From: Acidihalobacter aeolianus
GTDB taxonomy: Bacteria > Pseudomonadota > Gammaproteobacteria > DSM-5130 > Acidihalobacteraceae
Direction: 5' to 3'
NCBI RefSeq assembly: GCF_001753165.1
Contig: NZ_CP017448.1
Span: 700,462-764,461, forward strand
DNA: 64,000 bases
In this document: positions 9,359 through 20,186 of the stretch, in pieces
How positions within the stretch are numbered: the stretch's first letter is position 1
Layout of the letters: the number at the start of each line of letters is the position of its first letter
Program-made: the position numbers and the translations under genes
The notes under the pieces: generated by a model
The model's database searches: none
The model's input: only the letters and a program-made list of their open reading frames with translations
What the model was told of the DNA's origin: nothing

Positions 9359-10051
9359 ATGGGTGAAATGATCAGCTACAAGCGGCCGGACGGTGGCGAT
9401 TCCAAGGGGTATCTGGTCGAACCGGCGCAGGTCGGCAGCGCGCCAGGTGTCGTGGTGATCCAGGAGTGGTGGGGCCTCAACGACCAGATCAAGGGCGTGG
9501 CCGAGAAGCTGGCAGAGGCCGGCTATCGCGCGCTGGTGCCGGATCTGTATCGGGGCGAATTGGCGCTGGAGGCGAACGAGGCCGAGCATCTGATGAACGG
9601 GCTCAATTTTGCCGATGCGGCGAGTCAGGACATTCGCGGTGCGGTACAGCATCTCAAGGCCACCGGCAGCGCCAAGGTGGGCGTTACCGGCTACTGCATG
9701 GGCGGCGCGCTGACCGTGCTTGCGGCGGTATTCGTGCCGGAAAGCGACGCCAATGCCACCTGGTACGGCTATCCGCCGCTCGAATACGTCGATGCCGGCA
9801 GGATCGCGGCGCCGTTGCTGGGGCACTGGGCAACCCAGGACCAGTTCTTCGTCATCGGCGGCGTGGATGCCCTGGAGGGCAAGCTCAAGGAGGCCGGCGT
9901 CGGCTACGAATTCCATCGCTACGATGCGAAGCATGCCTTCGCCAACGAGGAAGCGGATTCCAAGAATCTGTCGCCGCTCGGTTACAACCCGGAGGCCGCC
10001 GAACTGGCCTGGACCCGCACCCAGGCCTTCTTCGACAAGCACCTGCGTTGA
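9359..10051 (+). CDS. Dienelactone hydrolase family protein
   Basis: A 230-residue alpha/beta hydrolase of the dienelactone hydrolase family, acting on lactone or ester substrates in the cytoplasm. The catalytic triad is visible: Cys113 in GYCMGG, Asp161 in ATQDQFF and His192 in KHAFANE. The EWWGLN segment near residue 36 is typical of the family. The start at ATG 9359 has a good ribosome binding site (GAGAGAGG). No other aromatic degradation gene is nearby, so the physiological substrate is unknown and the name should be read as a family name only. A hairpin without a T-tract follows at 10057-10077. Confidence 0.9.
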   Translation: MGEMISYKRPDGGDSKGYLVEPAQVGSAPGVVVIQEWWGLNDQIKGVAEKLAEAGYRALVPDLYRGELALEANEAEHLMNGLNFADAASQDIRGAVQHLKATGSAKVGVTGYCMGGALTVLAAVFVPESDANATWYGYPPLEYVDAGRIAAPLLGHWATQDQFFVIGGVDALEGKLKEAGVGYEFHRYDAKHAFANEEADSKNLSPLGYNPEAAELAWTRTQAFFDKHLR

Positions 10052-10056
10052 GCGGG

Positions 10057-10077
10057 GCGCGGGTGCAATGCCCGCGC
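10057..10077. terminator. Hairpin after the dienelactone hydrolase gene
   Basis: GCGCGGG and CCCGCGC form a 7-bp stem around a 7-base loop, six bases after the stop codon. No T-tract follows, so termination, if any, would need Rho or the structure alone. The convergent gene on the minus strand ends at 10118. Confidence 0.4.
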
Positions 10078-10117
10078 GATCCCGAGTCCGGGCGGGCCGG
10101 TTGGGCTCGCCAGGGCG

Positions 10118-10834
10118 CTACACCAGACGTTGCGTTCTCGCACATTCCGCGGCGGCGTGTTCGCGGATGATGTCGGCCAGTCGGCGCACACCGGGGCCTG
10201 CGTCCCCGGGATCGGCCAGGGTGAGATAAAGCTCCACGGCGCCTTCGTTGCCTTCCCGGAGCGGCAGGGGTTTGAGCCTGCCTGCGTGAAGGTCATCGCG
10301 GATATGGTCGATCGGCAGCAAGGCGAAGCCGCAGCCGCGGCGTACGGCGTCGATCGAGGTCGATAGCTGACTCACCGTCAGGCGTTGTTCGACCTCCACC
10401 GGCAGGTAGTCGCGCAGATCGCGGTTGCCGCCGGAATCGCGCACCACCAGATGCAGATGGGCGTGCAGGTCGCGCATCGAGAGCTTGCGTCCGAGCTTGT
10501 GCAGCGGATGCTCGGGGTGCGCCACCGCCAGCGTGCGGATGCGTACCAGCGGGTCACCGAGAAAGCCGGCCGGAATGCGCGGCGCGATGGCCATGTCCAC
10601 CTGTCGGTCGAGCAAGGCCTGCGAGGTGCCGTCAAGTACCGATTCGATGACATCGATGCGGGTCAGCGGGCTTTCTTGCCGGAAACGTTGCAGGCAGGCG
10701 AGCAGGAAGCGCGGCGGATACATGATCTCGGTGGCGATGCGAATTTCCGCTTCCCAGCCGGCGGACAGGGTCTGCGCCGCGCGTTCCAGTTCGCGTGCCT
10801 GATCGACCAGCAGCGCGGCGCGGCGGTAGAGCAT
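10118..10834 (-). pseudogene. LysR-type regulator truncated at its N-terminus (no DNA-binding domain)
   Basis: The 238 residues from MLYRRAALLVDQARELERA onward are a normal LysR linker helix and effector-binding domain (for example RFRQESPLTRIDVIES and RRGCGFALLPIDHIRDD). The winged helix-turn-helix, about 65 residues that should come before, is missing. Upstream of 10834 the minus-strand frame runs on but encodes only the antisense of azoR. The truncation lies exactly where azoR begins on the other strand, so one deletion seems to have removed the regulator's DNA-binding part, the intergenic region and the azoR start codon. The product, if made, could not bind DNA by itself. Confidence 0.75.
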
Positions 10835-11432
10835 AAAGCTACTGCAGATCAACGCCAGTCTGTTTTCCGGCGATGGCCATTCCACCCGACTGGCCGAGCA
10901 GTTCGTGGAGAGCTGGCGGGAGAAGTATCCCGAAAGCGAGCACGTGGTGCGCGATCTGGCCCGGGACTCGGTGCCGCATCTGGATGAACAGCGCTTCAAG
11001 GCCCTGATCACCGATCCGGCGCAGCGCACACCCGAGCAGGTGGCGGTCGCGGACTATTCGGACGCCCTGATCGAGGAACTGCGCGGCGCCGACGTCGTCG
11101 TGCTCGGCCTGCCGATGTACAACTTCGGCGTGCCCTCGACGCTCAAGGCCTATTTCGACCACGTCGCCCGCGCCGGTGTCACCTTCCGCTATACCGCAAA
11201 CGGGCCGGAAGGCCTGCTGCGCGACAGGAAGGTGTACGTGCTGGCCGCGCGAGGCGGGTTCTATGTCGGTACGCCGCTGGACAGCCAGACCGGCTACGTG
11301 CGCGATTTCTTCGGCTTCCTGGGTATGCGGGACATTGAGTTTGTCTATGCGGAAGGACTCAACATCGACGAGAACAGCCGCGACGCGGGCCTGAGCGCGG
11401 CGCGCGAACGGTTGCGTGCACTGGTCGCCTGA
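10833..11432 (+). CDS. azoR: FMN-dependent NADH-azoreductase, apparently without its normal start codon
   Basis: The frame encodes KLLQINASLFSGDGHSTRLAEQ (FMN phosphate-binding region, given here as fragments of a known family start), then PMYNFGVPSTLKAYFDHV and ARGGFYVG, all typical of the AzoR flavodoxin-like quinone/azo reductase. The codon where Met1 should be is ATA at 10833. The first canonical alternatives are CTG 10842 and GTG 10905; the latter loses the FMN-binding loop. The remaining length, 199 residues, is essentially the family length (about 200). The upstream flank is the truncated LysR gene, so the promoter and ribosome binding site were probably lost too. Probably silent, though the coding part is intact. 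Confidence 0.8.
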   Translation: MKLLQINASLFSGDGHSTRLAEQFVESWREKYPESEHVVRDLARDSVPHLDEQRFKALITDPAQRTPEQVAVADYSDALIEELRGADVVVLGLPMYNFGVPSTLKAYFDHVARAGVTFRYTANGPEGLLRDRKVYVLAARGGFYVGTPLDSQTGYVRDFFGFLGMRDIEFVYAEGLNIDENSRDAGLSAARERLRALVA

Positions 11433-11612
11433 GCCGCTCTAGGGGCCGAGATTGCGCACGCGCCTCGCCGCTGGCTGCGGCGGGGCGTATGGAGGGAAGC
11501 CGAGACGATTTTTCGGGATCTGTGCGGTTTGTCGCCGCCAAACGCTTAGGCCTGCGCTAATATAGCGGGCATGCAGCCATAACAACGATAAGACTCCGGA
11601 GGAGCCGTCACC

Positions 11613-13022
11613 ATGCATGAGATCGTCGACGATCCCATGAAGCTGACCCTGAGCGAACTCAACCTGTTGCGTGCGAGACCCTCGCAGGTGGAATCCCGGG
11701 TGACTCGCTGGGTCATGCTTGTGCTGATCCTGCTTTGCCTTGCTGTATTGCCCTTCGCAACCGACCAGTGGCGAACGACCCACTTGTTTTATGCCGCCGC
11801 CGGAATTGCATCGTTCGTCGAGGTGGCTACCGGCATCCTGTTGCTGACCCAGGTTTCACTGCTGCGTCACGATGCCGGCCTGGCCCTGGGCATGGGGTAT
11901 CTGCTGGGCGGCGCGATCATTTGCATCAATCTGCTTCTGGTGCATGACACGGCTACCCGTTTGTGGTTGTTTCGCCTGTGGCACGGCGTGTTTACGCTCA
12001 GTGTCCTGGCGTATGCGATCTTGCAGAGAAGCGGAAGCTACCGCTTTCGCCGCGACCGCTTTCACATAAGGCGCCGCTGGGCGCTGTTCGCAGGCGGTGC
12101 GTTCTTAGTGTTGCTGGTGCTGTATCTGGATATTCGCCCGTTCGCGCTACCCGGGATCATCCATGATGGCGACTACATCACCTTCTCGAATGTTCTGGTC
12201 AATGGGATACAGCTGGCCATGATTTTCGCGGCGCTCGGCCTGCTGCTGACGGCGCCCCGCAAGACGGTGCTATCCGAATGGATGGCCGTGGTGGCCTGCG
12301 CGGTGGCGATCGACATCGTGCTGTTCGTATTGGGTGGCAGGCTGTTCAGCGTGGGTTTGTACGCCTCCAAAGTGAACAACCTGTTTGCAGCTACGCTCGT
12401 ATTCGGTGTGATCTATTACCGCCTGATCCGTTTGCAGGCCGAGTTTGCGCGGCACCGGCAGCAGCTGGTCCGTGCCAATCGACGGCTGCAACGCGAGGCC
12501 TTGACCGACGCCCTGACCGGCCTACCCAATCGGGCCGCACTGGAACAGCGCCTGGAGGCCGCCCTTGAACAGGCAAAGGCTGCAGGCACGATGCTTGCCG
12601 TATGCGTGGTCGATCTCGATGACTTCAAGCCCATCAATGACAATTACGGGCATGCGATCGGTGATGCCGTACTCTCGGCATTTGCCAGGCGGTTGTCGGG
12701 AGTGCTGCGCGCAGGCGAGTATGCGACCCGTCTGGGTGGAGATGAATTTGTGCTGATACTCGAGGAACTCGACGGTCAGCCCGCACTGGATGCGGTGATG
12801 AGTAGGATCAGCGATGCCTTGGATACAGCGTTTTCCCTGCCTGATGGCGTCGAGGTGAGAATCGGCGCAAGCATTGGCGTCGCGGTCTATCCTTTTATCG
12901 AGGACGGGCGCGAACTCTTGCGCGAAGCCGATCAGGCTTTGTACCGTTCTAAGGCGAATAAATCAGGGCGTGAGCGTATCTGGAGCGCTCGTAGCACGGG
13001 GGCACGTATCCCTGGCGGATAG
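11613..13022 (+). CDS. Membrane-anchored diguanylate cyclase (GGDEF)
   Basis: A 469-residue protein with about eight hydrophobic helices in residues 30-280 followed by a cytoplasmic GGDEF domain (about 305-465). The active site RLGGDEFVLIL, near residue 375, is intact, so it should make cyclic di-GMP from two GTP. The inhibitory-site position reads RAGE instead of RxxD, which suggests weak or no product feedback inhibition. The ATG at 11613 has a GGAGGAG ribosome binding site nearby. It is followed after 54 bp by a second GGDEF gene in the same direction, so the two may be co-transcribed. Confidence 0.93.
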   Translation: MHEIVDDPMKLTLSELNLLRARPSQVESRVTRWVMLVLILLCLAVLPFATDQWRTTHLFYAAAGIASFVEVATGILLLTQVSLLRHDAGLALGMGYLLGGAIICINLLLVHDTATRLWLFRLWHGVFTLSVLAYAILQRSGSYRFRRDRFHIRRRWALFAGGAFLVLLVLYLDIRPFALPGIIHDGDYITFSNVLVNGIQLAMIFAALGLLLTAPRKTVLSEWMAVVACAVAIDIVLFVLGGRLFSVGLYASKVNNLFAATLVFGVIYYRLIRLQAEFARHRQQLVRANRRLQREALTDALTGLPNRAALEQRLEAALEQAKAAGTMLAVCVVDLDDFKPINDNYGHAIGDAVLSAFARRLSGVLRAGEYATRLGGDEFVLILEELDGQPALDAVMSRISDALDTAFSLPDGVEVRIGASIGVAVYPFIEDGRELLREADQALYRSKANKSGRERIWSARSTGARIPGG

Positions 13023-13076
13023 GCATTTGTGTTGCGCCTGCATCAATGAACCGCGGATGGTTGCGGAGACAGCGTC

Positions 13077-14417
13077 ATGAATCTGGACGCCACCGTCCAT
13101 GCCAAGATCATGGACATGCTGTTGGACACGATCTGCGTCGTCGACGAGGACGGCCGCTTCATGTACGTCAGCGCATCCAGCGAAAAGCTGCTGGGTTACC
13201 GGCCCGAGGAACTGCTCGGGCGCAATATGATCGAGCTCGTCCATCCGGAGGATCGCGAGCGGACGCTGGCGGCCGCCGACGAGATCATGGCGGACGAGGA
13301 AAAGCCGCATTTCGAAAATCGTTACATCCGCAAGGATGGGAGCATCGTACACATCATGTGGTCGGCGCGCTGGTCCATGTCTGACCGGCTGCGCATCGCG
13401 GTGGCACGCGACGTGACCGAAGTGCGGCGGGTGGCGCGGCTCAAAAGTGCGCTGTATCAGATTTCGGAGGCGGCGCATGCGGCAGAAAGCCTTGCCGTGT
13501 TGTACCGCAAGATTCATCAGATCATCGCAGAGTTGCTGCCGGCGGAAAGCTTCTGCGTCGCCCTGTGCGATCCGGCATCCGCGGACGGTGTGCTCGAGTT
13601 TCCTTACTGGGCGGACGCCCGCGCCGCAGCGCCGGGGCGCAGGACGACGGCCAGTGCCGATGCGCATCTCAACGAGGTGATTCGTTCGGGCCGTCCCTTG
13701 CTCGCATGCGTGCTGCGCTGTACCGAGCATGCTGACGGCACGCCTAACGCCGACTGGTTGGGAGCGCCTTTGATCTCCCAGGGGCGGGTGATGGGTGCGC
13801 TGGCAGTGCGCACGCGTACCCCCGCCCTGCGCTATACCGAGGAAAATCGGGATCTGCTGCAGTTCGTGTCCACGCAAATCGCGACCGCCATCGAGCGCAA
13901 GCGCGCGCAGACTCAACTGCAGCACATGGCGGGGCACGACCCGCTGACCGGCTTGCCCAACCGGATGCTGTTTCAGGATCGCTTGGAAGCTGCACTGCGG
14001 CGGGCGCAACGGGACAGCGAACGCTTGGCGTTGTTGTATATCGACCTGGATGGTTTCAAGGAGATCAACGATAGCCTGGGTCACGAGACGGGCGATCGTA
14101 TGCTATGCGAGGTGGCCCAACGCCTCAAGGGGTGTGTGCGCGCTCAGGATACCGTGGGACGCATGGGTGGCGACGAGTTCACCGTGTTGTTGCCCAATAT
14201 CGGAGGTAAAGCCGAGGTGCACGAGCTGGTCGCGAAGGTGCGATCGATGCTCATGCGTCCGCTTGAGCTTGACGGGCGCGTGCATAGGGTCGGCGCGAGC
14301 ATCGGCGCAGCGGTATATCCCGACCAGGCGTTCGACGGCGAACATCTGATGCGTTTGGCGGACAAGGCTATGTACGCACAAAAGCGTTACGACGATCACG
14401 CAAGCCGAACGGTGTAA
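13077..14417 (+). CDS. PAS-GAF diguanylate cyclase
   Basis: A soluble 446-residue protein: PAS domain (about 5-120, with GRFMYVSASSEKLLGYRPEEL), GAF domain (about 130-280) and GGDEF domain (about 285-440). The catalytic loop is GRMGGDEFTVLL near residue 362, and the RAQD inhibitory site is present just before it, so product inhibition is expected. No membrane segment is seen, so it should sense a cytoplasmic signal. It lies 54 bp after another diguanylate cyclase and may share its transcript. Ligands of the PAS and GAF domains cannot be read from the sequence. Confidence 0.93.
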   Translation: MNLDATVHAKIMDMLLDTICVVDEDGRFMYVSASSEKLLGYRPEELLGRNMIELVHPEDRERTLAAADEIMADEEKPHFENRYIRKDGSIVHIMWSARWSMSDRLRIAVARDVTEVRRVARLKSALYQISEAAHAAESLAVLYRKIHQIIAELLPAESFCVALCDPASADGVLEFPYWADARAAAPGRRTTASADAHLNEVIRSGRPLLACVLRCTEHADGTPNADWLGAPLISQGRVMGALAVRTRTPALRYTEENRDLLQFVSTQIATAIERKRAQTQLQHMAGHDPLTGLPNRMLFQDRLEAALRRAQRDSERLALLYIDLDGFKEINDSLGHETGDRMLCEVAQRLKGCVRAQDTVGRMGGDEFTVLLPNIGGKAEVHELVAKVRSMLMRPLELDGRVHRVGASIGAAVYPDQAFDGEHLMRLADKAMYAQKRYDDHASRTV

Positions 14418-14544
14418 TCGAACAAACGCGGCACAATCGCCGTGAACATTGACGCAGGTCGCCTTGGCTCGAATGTGCGCTTGGCAGCCCGGGGGCGATG
14501 AGTTCTGCTGAGACCGCTTCCGATGGTGCGCCGGGACGGATGCG

Positions 14545-16149
14545 ATGGAGTGGCTGAAACTTGCCTTCGGCGCAGGACCGGCGGGAGGGGCTGGCGTGCA
14601 GACGACGGTTTCCAAACGGCTGCTCATTACCTGGAGCGTGATGATCGCGGCGGTGATGCAGATCGTGGATACCACGATCGTGGTCGTCGCGCTGCCGCAC
14701 ATGGAAGGCTCGCTTTCCGCGACCCCGGACCAGATCACCTGGGTGCTCACGAGCTATCTGGTCGCTTCCGGCGTGTTCATGCCGTTGACCGGGTATTTCT
14801 CCGACCGCATCGGGCAGCGGCGCTATCTGGCGGTGAGCATCGCCAGCTTCATGGTGACCTCGGCGCTTACCGGGCTGTCGCAGAGTCTCGATCAGGTGGT
14901 CCTGTTCCGGTTGCTGCAAGGGGTTGCAGGCGCCGCGCTGATGCCGCTGGCCCAGTCGGTGCTGGTGCGCGCCTACCCGCCGGAGGAGCGCGGTCGGGCG
15001 ATGGCGATCTTCGGCCTGGCGGCGATCGTCGGCCCCATCATCGGACCGACGCTCGGCGGCTATCTGACCCAGGTCGCGAGCTGGCGATGGGCATTCTTCA
15101 TCAACATCCCCATCGGTCTGCTCGCGCTGGCCGGGGCGTGGTTCTATGTGCCGGACACGCCGCGTCGGCCGCGGCGCATGGACTGGTCGGGTTTTCTGTA
15201 TCTGTTCTTCGCCCTTGGCGCGATGCAGTTCGTGCTCGACCGCGGCACCGAGTACGGCTGGTATTCGTCGCCGGCCATCGTCGTCGCCACGGTGCTGAGC
15301 GCGCTGGGTTACGGCCTGCTGATGATCCATGCCGGCACGGCCACGGGCCCGGGAATACTGGATCTCAAGCTGTTCAAGGACCGCAATTTCGCGATCTCGA
15401 ATCTGGTGTTCGCCTCGGTCATGTTCAATCTGTTCGGCGTGCTCACCCTGCAGCCGATGTTCGCCGAATCCCTGCTCGGCATCCCCGTATTGACCACCGG
15501 GCTGCTGCTTGCCCCGCGCGGCGTCGCGGCCGCCGCGTCGATGCAGTTCGCCGGTCGCATGCTCAACCGCTTCGGGCCGCGCTTGCTGGTCCTGGCCGGG
15601 ATACTCTTCGCCGCCGTGGGGACGTTGGCGATGACCGATTACGACCTCAACGTCGGCCTGTGGTGGCTGATCTGGCCGATCATCCTGCAGGGACTCGGCA
15701 TGGGGCTGGTGTTCGTGCCGTTGACCGCGCTGGCCTTCGCCACGCTGCCGCCCGAGCGCACGACCGAGGCGGCCGGGCTGCGCCAGCTCGTGCGTACCAT
15801 CGCGGCCTCGGTGGGCACCGCGGCGAGCACCGATCTGACCACGCACTATGCCCAGCAGGATTGGAACCGCCTGGGCGGGTTCATCACCCCGTTCAACCCG
15901 GCGCTGCAGCGCTATCTCGCACCCTTCTCATCCTCGCCGGATCGTCTCCAGGCGGCCCTGGTCGGCAGGATGCTGGGGCAGCAGGCGCAGATGGCGGGGT
16001 TGGTGCACGTGTTCGAGCTGTTCGGTTTCGCCCTGCTGGCGACGATGCCCCTGCTGCTGCTGATCCGCCCCGGTCAGGACTACCTCGGAACAGGCGGAAA
16101 GGCCGGGTCTAAGGCGCCGCAGCATGAAGGCGGGCATGAACCGGTTTAG
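14545..16149 (+). CDS. DHA2-type (14-helix) MFS drug exporter, EmrB/QacA family
   Basis: A 534-residue inner-membrane transporter with about 14 hydrophobic segments. Family signatures are visible: MQIVDTTIVVVALPHM in the first helix, WVLTSYLVASGVFMP and GYFSDRIGQRRYL (motif A), and the motif C-like GLAAIVGPIIGPTLGGYL. EmrB proteins pump drugs by proton antiport, usually with an EmrA adaptor and an outer-membrane channel, but neither is adjacent here. The start is uncertain: ATG 14545 is used, while internal starts before VSKRLLITWS are also possible. The substrate cannot be inferred. Confidence 0.9.
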   Translation: MEWLKLAFGAGPAGGAGVQTTVSKRLLITWSVMIAAVMQIVDTTIVVVALPHMEGSLSATPDQITWVLTSYLVASGVFMPLTGYFSDRIGQRRYLAVSIASFMVTSALTGLSQSLDQVVLFRLLQGVAGAALMPLAQSVLVRAYPPEERGRAMAIFGLAAIVGPIIGPTLGGYLTQVASWRWAFFINIPIGLLALAGAWFYVPDTPRRPRRMDWSGFLYLFFALGAMQFVLDRGTEYGWYSSPAIVVATVLSALGYGLLMIHAGTATGPGILDLKLFKDRNFAISNLVFASVMFNLFGVLTLQPMFAESLLGIPVLTTGLLLAPRGVAAAASMQFAGRMLNRFGPRLLVLAGILFAAVGTLAMTDYDLNVGLWWLIWPIILQGLGMGLVFVPLTALAFATLPPERTTEAAGLRQLVRTIAASVGTAASTDLTTHYAQQDWNRLGGFITPFNPALQRYLAPFSSSPDRLQAALVGRMLGQQAQMAGLVHVFELFGFALLATMPLLLLIRPGQDYLGTGGKAGSKAPQHEGGHEPV

Positions 16150-16168
16150 GGCGGGAGATGAGGGGTCT

Positions 16169-16435
16169 TCAGCGCAGCTGGCTGTCCTTGCTGCCGCGGC
16201 GGTTGTAGCCGCTGAACACGCTGGCCTCGCTGTCGTGCGCTTCCTGGCAGGCGATGCACAGGCGGACGCCGGGAATCGCCCGGCGCCGGGCGGGCGGAAT
16301 AGGCTCGCCACATTCGGCGCAGTGGCTCAGACCCTCGCCCTGCGGCATTCGGCTACGCGCCTGCAGCAGCGCATTCTGCACCGTCGCGTCGATCTGGTCC
16401 TGTACCGCACCATCCTTCGCCCATCCGCTTGCCAT
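16169..16435 (-). CDS. ybiI: DksA/TraR-type C4 zinc-finger protein, YbiI-like
   Basis: An 88-residue protein with CAECGEPIP and CIACQ forming a four-cysteine zinc finger of the DksA/TraR type, and the conserved ends MASGWAKDGAV and GYNRRGSKDSQLR that closely match enterobacterial YbiI. Members of the wider family bind the RNA polymerase secondary channel, but the long coiled coil of DksA is shortened here and the function of YbiI is not established. It is transcribed toward the converging MFS gene. Confidence 0.9.
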   Translation of the reverse strand: MASGWAKDGAVQDQIDATVQNALLQARSRMPQGEGLSHCAECGEPIPPARRRAIPGVRLCIACQEAHDSEASVFSGYNRRGSKDSQLR

Positions 16436-16501
16436 CGTGCCGCCCTCGTCCGGTTTCCCTTCCGTTCAAGATAGGGACGCGCCGCAGTCGCGACAAGGGC
16501 G

Positions 16502-17750
<1,249 letters not shown>

Positions 17751-18265
17751 ATAACAACAGAAAAGACTTGGAGGAGATGTCGACGTGGCGCAGTCGTTTG
17801 CGTGTTCGAACAGGTCCGGCGAAGGCGTAAGTCCACCAATGGCGGGCCTTCATCTCATGCAAAGAATCTATTCGTGGATAATGCCAAGGCATAGGCTGAC
17901 TTTGGTTGAAGGGGGCTGGAGTCTGGTTCATCGGTTAAGCATGCGCGCCTCGGCAGGCTGCGGATACCGACACGAGAGCAGCCTGGCAATACGCGAATCG
18001 GAGGTGGGTTTCTGTTCTCTCCAGACTTCCAGGGCGGTAGGGGAGTGATGATGATGGAGCCGCATCCTCCACACGTGCGGTATGCGCTCTATAGATTTGC
18101 GGGACAATGCGCATGACCCCTGGTTGACGCCTATCGTTGTTCGCCTCTGTCTGTCTCCGAGCCGTTGCCGGCCTGTCCATACCTGTTCCCACAGATGATT
18201 CGGAATAGGACACGTTATCTGCATGGCCTTGTCCCGGCGATTGCCGGGTTCGGAATCCTGATGAT
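17751..18265. other. Intergenic region without recognised gene
   Basis: Between the MITE-like element and the GGDEF gene at 18266 there are 515 bp with several short open frames on both strands, none with a recognisable motif, good ribosome binding site or codon pattern like neighbouring genes. It probably holds the promoter of the GGDEF gene. The 124 bp before the MITE (17484-17607) contain only the upstream region of the broken aldo/keto reductase. Confidence 0.4.
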
Positions 18266-20158
18266 ATGAGAATAGAGAAGATAGATCAGCGCCGCATTTT
18301 GTTCATCGCCAGGGCAATCCTGGTGGTGACAGCGCTTGTCGTCGGTATCGGCGTGTTCTACGTGATGAAGTACCAGGCCGAACATCAGCTGATCGCCAGC
18401 CTTCAGTCTTCCCTCGACAATATCGTGATGCTGGAGGATACGGAGATACGTCATGGCATCGAAAAGAGCCGGATGATATCCACAAGGCCTTTCCTGATCG
18501 CCCAACTCGTCAAGCTGCAGGCTCACCGCGACGATCCGCAGGCATTGGCAGCTCTGCGTCGGGGCGCGAATTCATTTCTGCATACAGGGCTTTCCGGGAT
18601 CGCTTTTTACGATGCGTCAGGCACCGAACTCGTGCGTGCAGGAGATTTTATCAATCGACCCGAAATTTCCGTGCCGGTAAATGTGGGTGTGGATGCGCGC
18701 CTGTTGTTCGAACATCGTTTCTTCCTGCATAGCGTGGTGACCATAGAAGATCGTGGCAAGGTCATCGGAAAACTGGTCGTTGAGCTTCCGCTGCATACCC
18801 TGGAACAGCTGTTCAGATCCGTACGCACTTGGGGGAAAACCGCCGAATTGGCCATGTGCGCACCCTCCGCCGAAAACGAAATGTCTTGTTTCCCTTCGAC
18901 CTTGAGCGACAAGGTGCTACACCTCTCACGGACACAGAAAGGCGGCGTCCCTTTACCTATGAGCTACGCGTTGAAAGGCGAGCGGGGCTGGGTGATAACC
19001 CGGGATTACCGGAATAAGGAAGTCGTGGCCGTATACCGGCCTCTGGAGAGCCTTGGGCTTGGCATGGTGCTGAAGATCGATACCCACGAGCTTTATGCGC
19101 CGGTATGGCGGCAACTGCGCTACCTACTGCCCTTGCTACTGGTGTTGATGGTGGCCGCCTTGCTGTCGCTGCGCTGGTTGTTGGCGCCGTTGGTGGCCGG
19201 ACTGGTGAAATCCCAGCGCGAGGCGTATGAGGCGAATGAGCGCTTGAGTTCCAGCGAGTCACGCATGCGTAGTCTGGTGGAGAGCGTCAACGAAGGCATC
19301 ATCAGTATTTCAGCTGCAGGGATCGTGGAGCTGTTCAATCCCGGTGCCGAACGGATGTTCGGCTACAAGAGCAGCGAGGTGGTGGGGCGCAACGTCTCCA
19401 TGCTGATGCCGGAGCCATTCCACAGCGAACATGACGCCTATCTGCGTCGCTACCGGGAAACGGGCGAATCGCAGGTGGTGGGACATGTGCGCGAGGTGGA
19501 AGCCATGCGCCGGGACGGCAGCGTGTTTCCCGCAGAACTGCGCGTTTCCCGGCTCGACAGCGGCGAACACGGCGGTTTCATCGGCGTGCTTCACGACATC
19601 ACCAGGCGCAAGGAAATCGAATGGCAGGTGGCGCATTTCGCGAATTACGACCCGTTGACCAATCTGGCCAATCGGCGTCTCGTGCAGGATCGCATCGAGC
19701 AGGCTATCGTTCGTGCCAAGCGGGTACAGAGCCAGTTCGCATTGATGTTCATTGACCTCGACAAGTTCAAGCAAATCAATGACACCCTGGGCCACGACGC
19801 CGGCGACCAATTGCTGCAGGCGGTGGCGCGGCGTTTAACCACCTGTCTACGTGGCGAGGATACAGTGGGGCGTCAAGGCGGCGACGAGTTCATCGTCCTG
19901 CTTGCGCGGATCAAATCAGTGGATGATGCCGCGACGGTGGCGCGCAAGATCATTGAAAGTCTGACGCGACCATTTTCCATCATGGGACACGATCTATTGA
20001 TCGATGCGAGTATCGGGATTGCGACTTATCCGCGTGACGGCACGGATTTTGAGGAATTGCTCCGTCACAGTGATGATGCCATGTACAGTGCCAAGCAATC
20101 CTCCACGCAGCGCTATCGGTTTTTCCAGTCCATGTCTAATGATGTCCCGCAGGAGTGA
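18266..20158 (+). CDS. Sensor diguanylate cyclase with periplasmic domain, PAS and GGDEF
   Basis: A 630-residue protein: membrane helix at about 10-35, an extracytoplasmic sensor region of about 240 residues (Cache-like, by its position and pattern), a second membrane helix near 288-312, a PAS domain (about 330-450, VNEGIISISAAGIVELFNPGAERMFGY) and a GGDEF domain (about 465-625). The catalytic loop GRQGGDEFIVLL is near residue 537 and the inhibitory site RGED is present. It should couple an external signal to cyclic di-GMP synthesis. No clear ribosome binding site is seen at ATG 18266. The TonB-dependent receptor gene follows 234 bp downstream in the same direction, separately promoted by its look. 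Confidence 0.92.
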   Translation: MRIEKIDQRRILFIARAILVVTALVVGIGVFYVMKYQAEHQLIASLQSSLDNIVMLEDTEIRHGIEKSRMISTRPFLIAQLVKLQAHRDDPQALAALRRGANSFLHTGLSGIAFYDASGTELVRAGDFINRPEISVPVNVGVDARLLFEHRFFLHSVVTIEDRGKVIGKLVVELPLHTLEQLFRSVRTWGKTAELAMCAPSAENEMSCFPSTLSDKVLHLSRTQKGGVPLPMSYALKGERGWVITRDYRNKEVVAVYRPLESLGLGMVLKIDTHELYAPVWRQLRYLLPLLLVLMVAALLSLRWLLAPLVAGLVKSQREAYEANERLSSSESRMRSLVESVNEGIISISAAGIVELFNPGAERMFGYKSSEVVGRNVSMLMPEPFHSEHDAYLRRYRETGESQVVGHVREVEAMRRDGSVFPAELRVSRLDSGEHGGFIGVLHDITRRKEIEWQVAHFANYDPLTNLANRRLVQDRIEQAIVRAKRVQSQFALMFIDLDKFKQINDTLGHDAGDQLLQAVARRLTTCLRGEDTVGRQGGDEFIVLLARIKSVDDAATVARKIIESLTRPFSIMGHDLLIDASIGIATYPRDGTDFEELLRHSDDAMYSAKQSSTQRYRFFQSMSNDVPQE

Positions 20159-20186
20159 AACGTGTCTGCACTTCGATGTGATTCGT

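Noticed and set aside
14368-15846. 492-residue open frame antisense to the MFS exporter
   Set aside because: Rich in Arg, Gln, Gly and His as expected for an antisense of a membrane protein gene; no motif.
17785-18048. Possible small protein after the MITE-like element
   Set aside because: No motif, no ribosome binding site and competing short frames on both strands.
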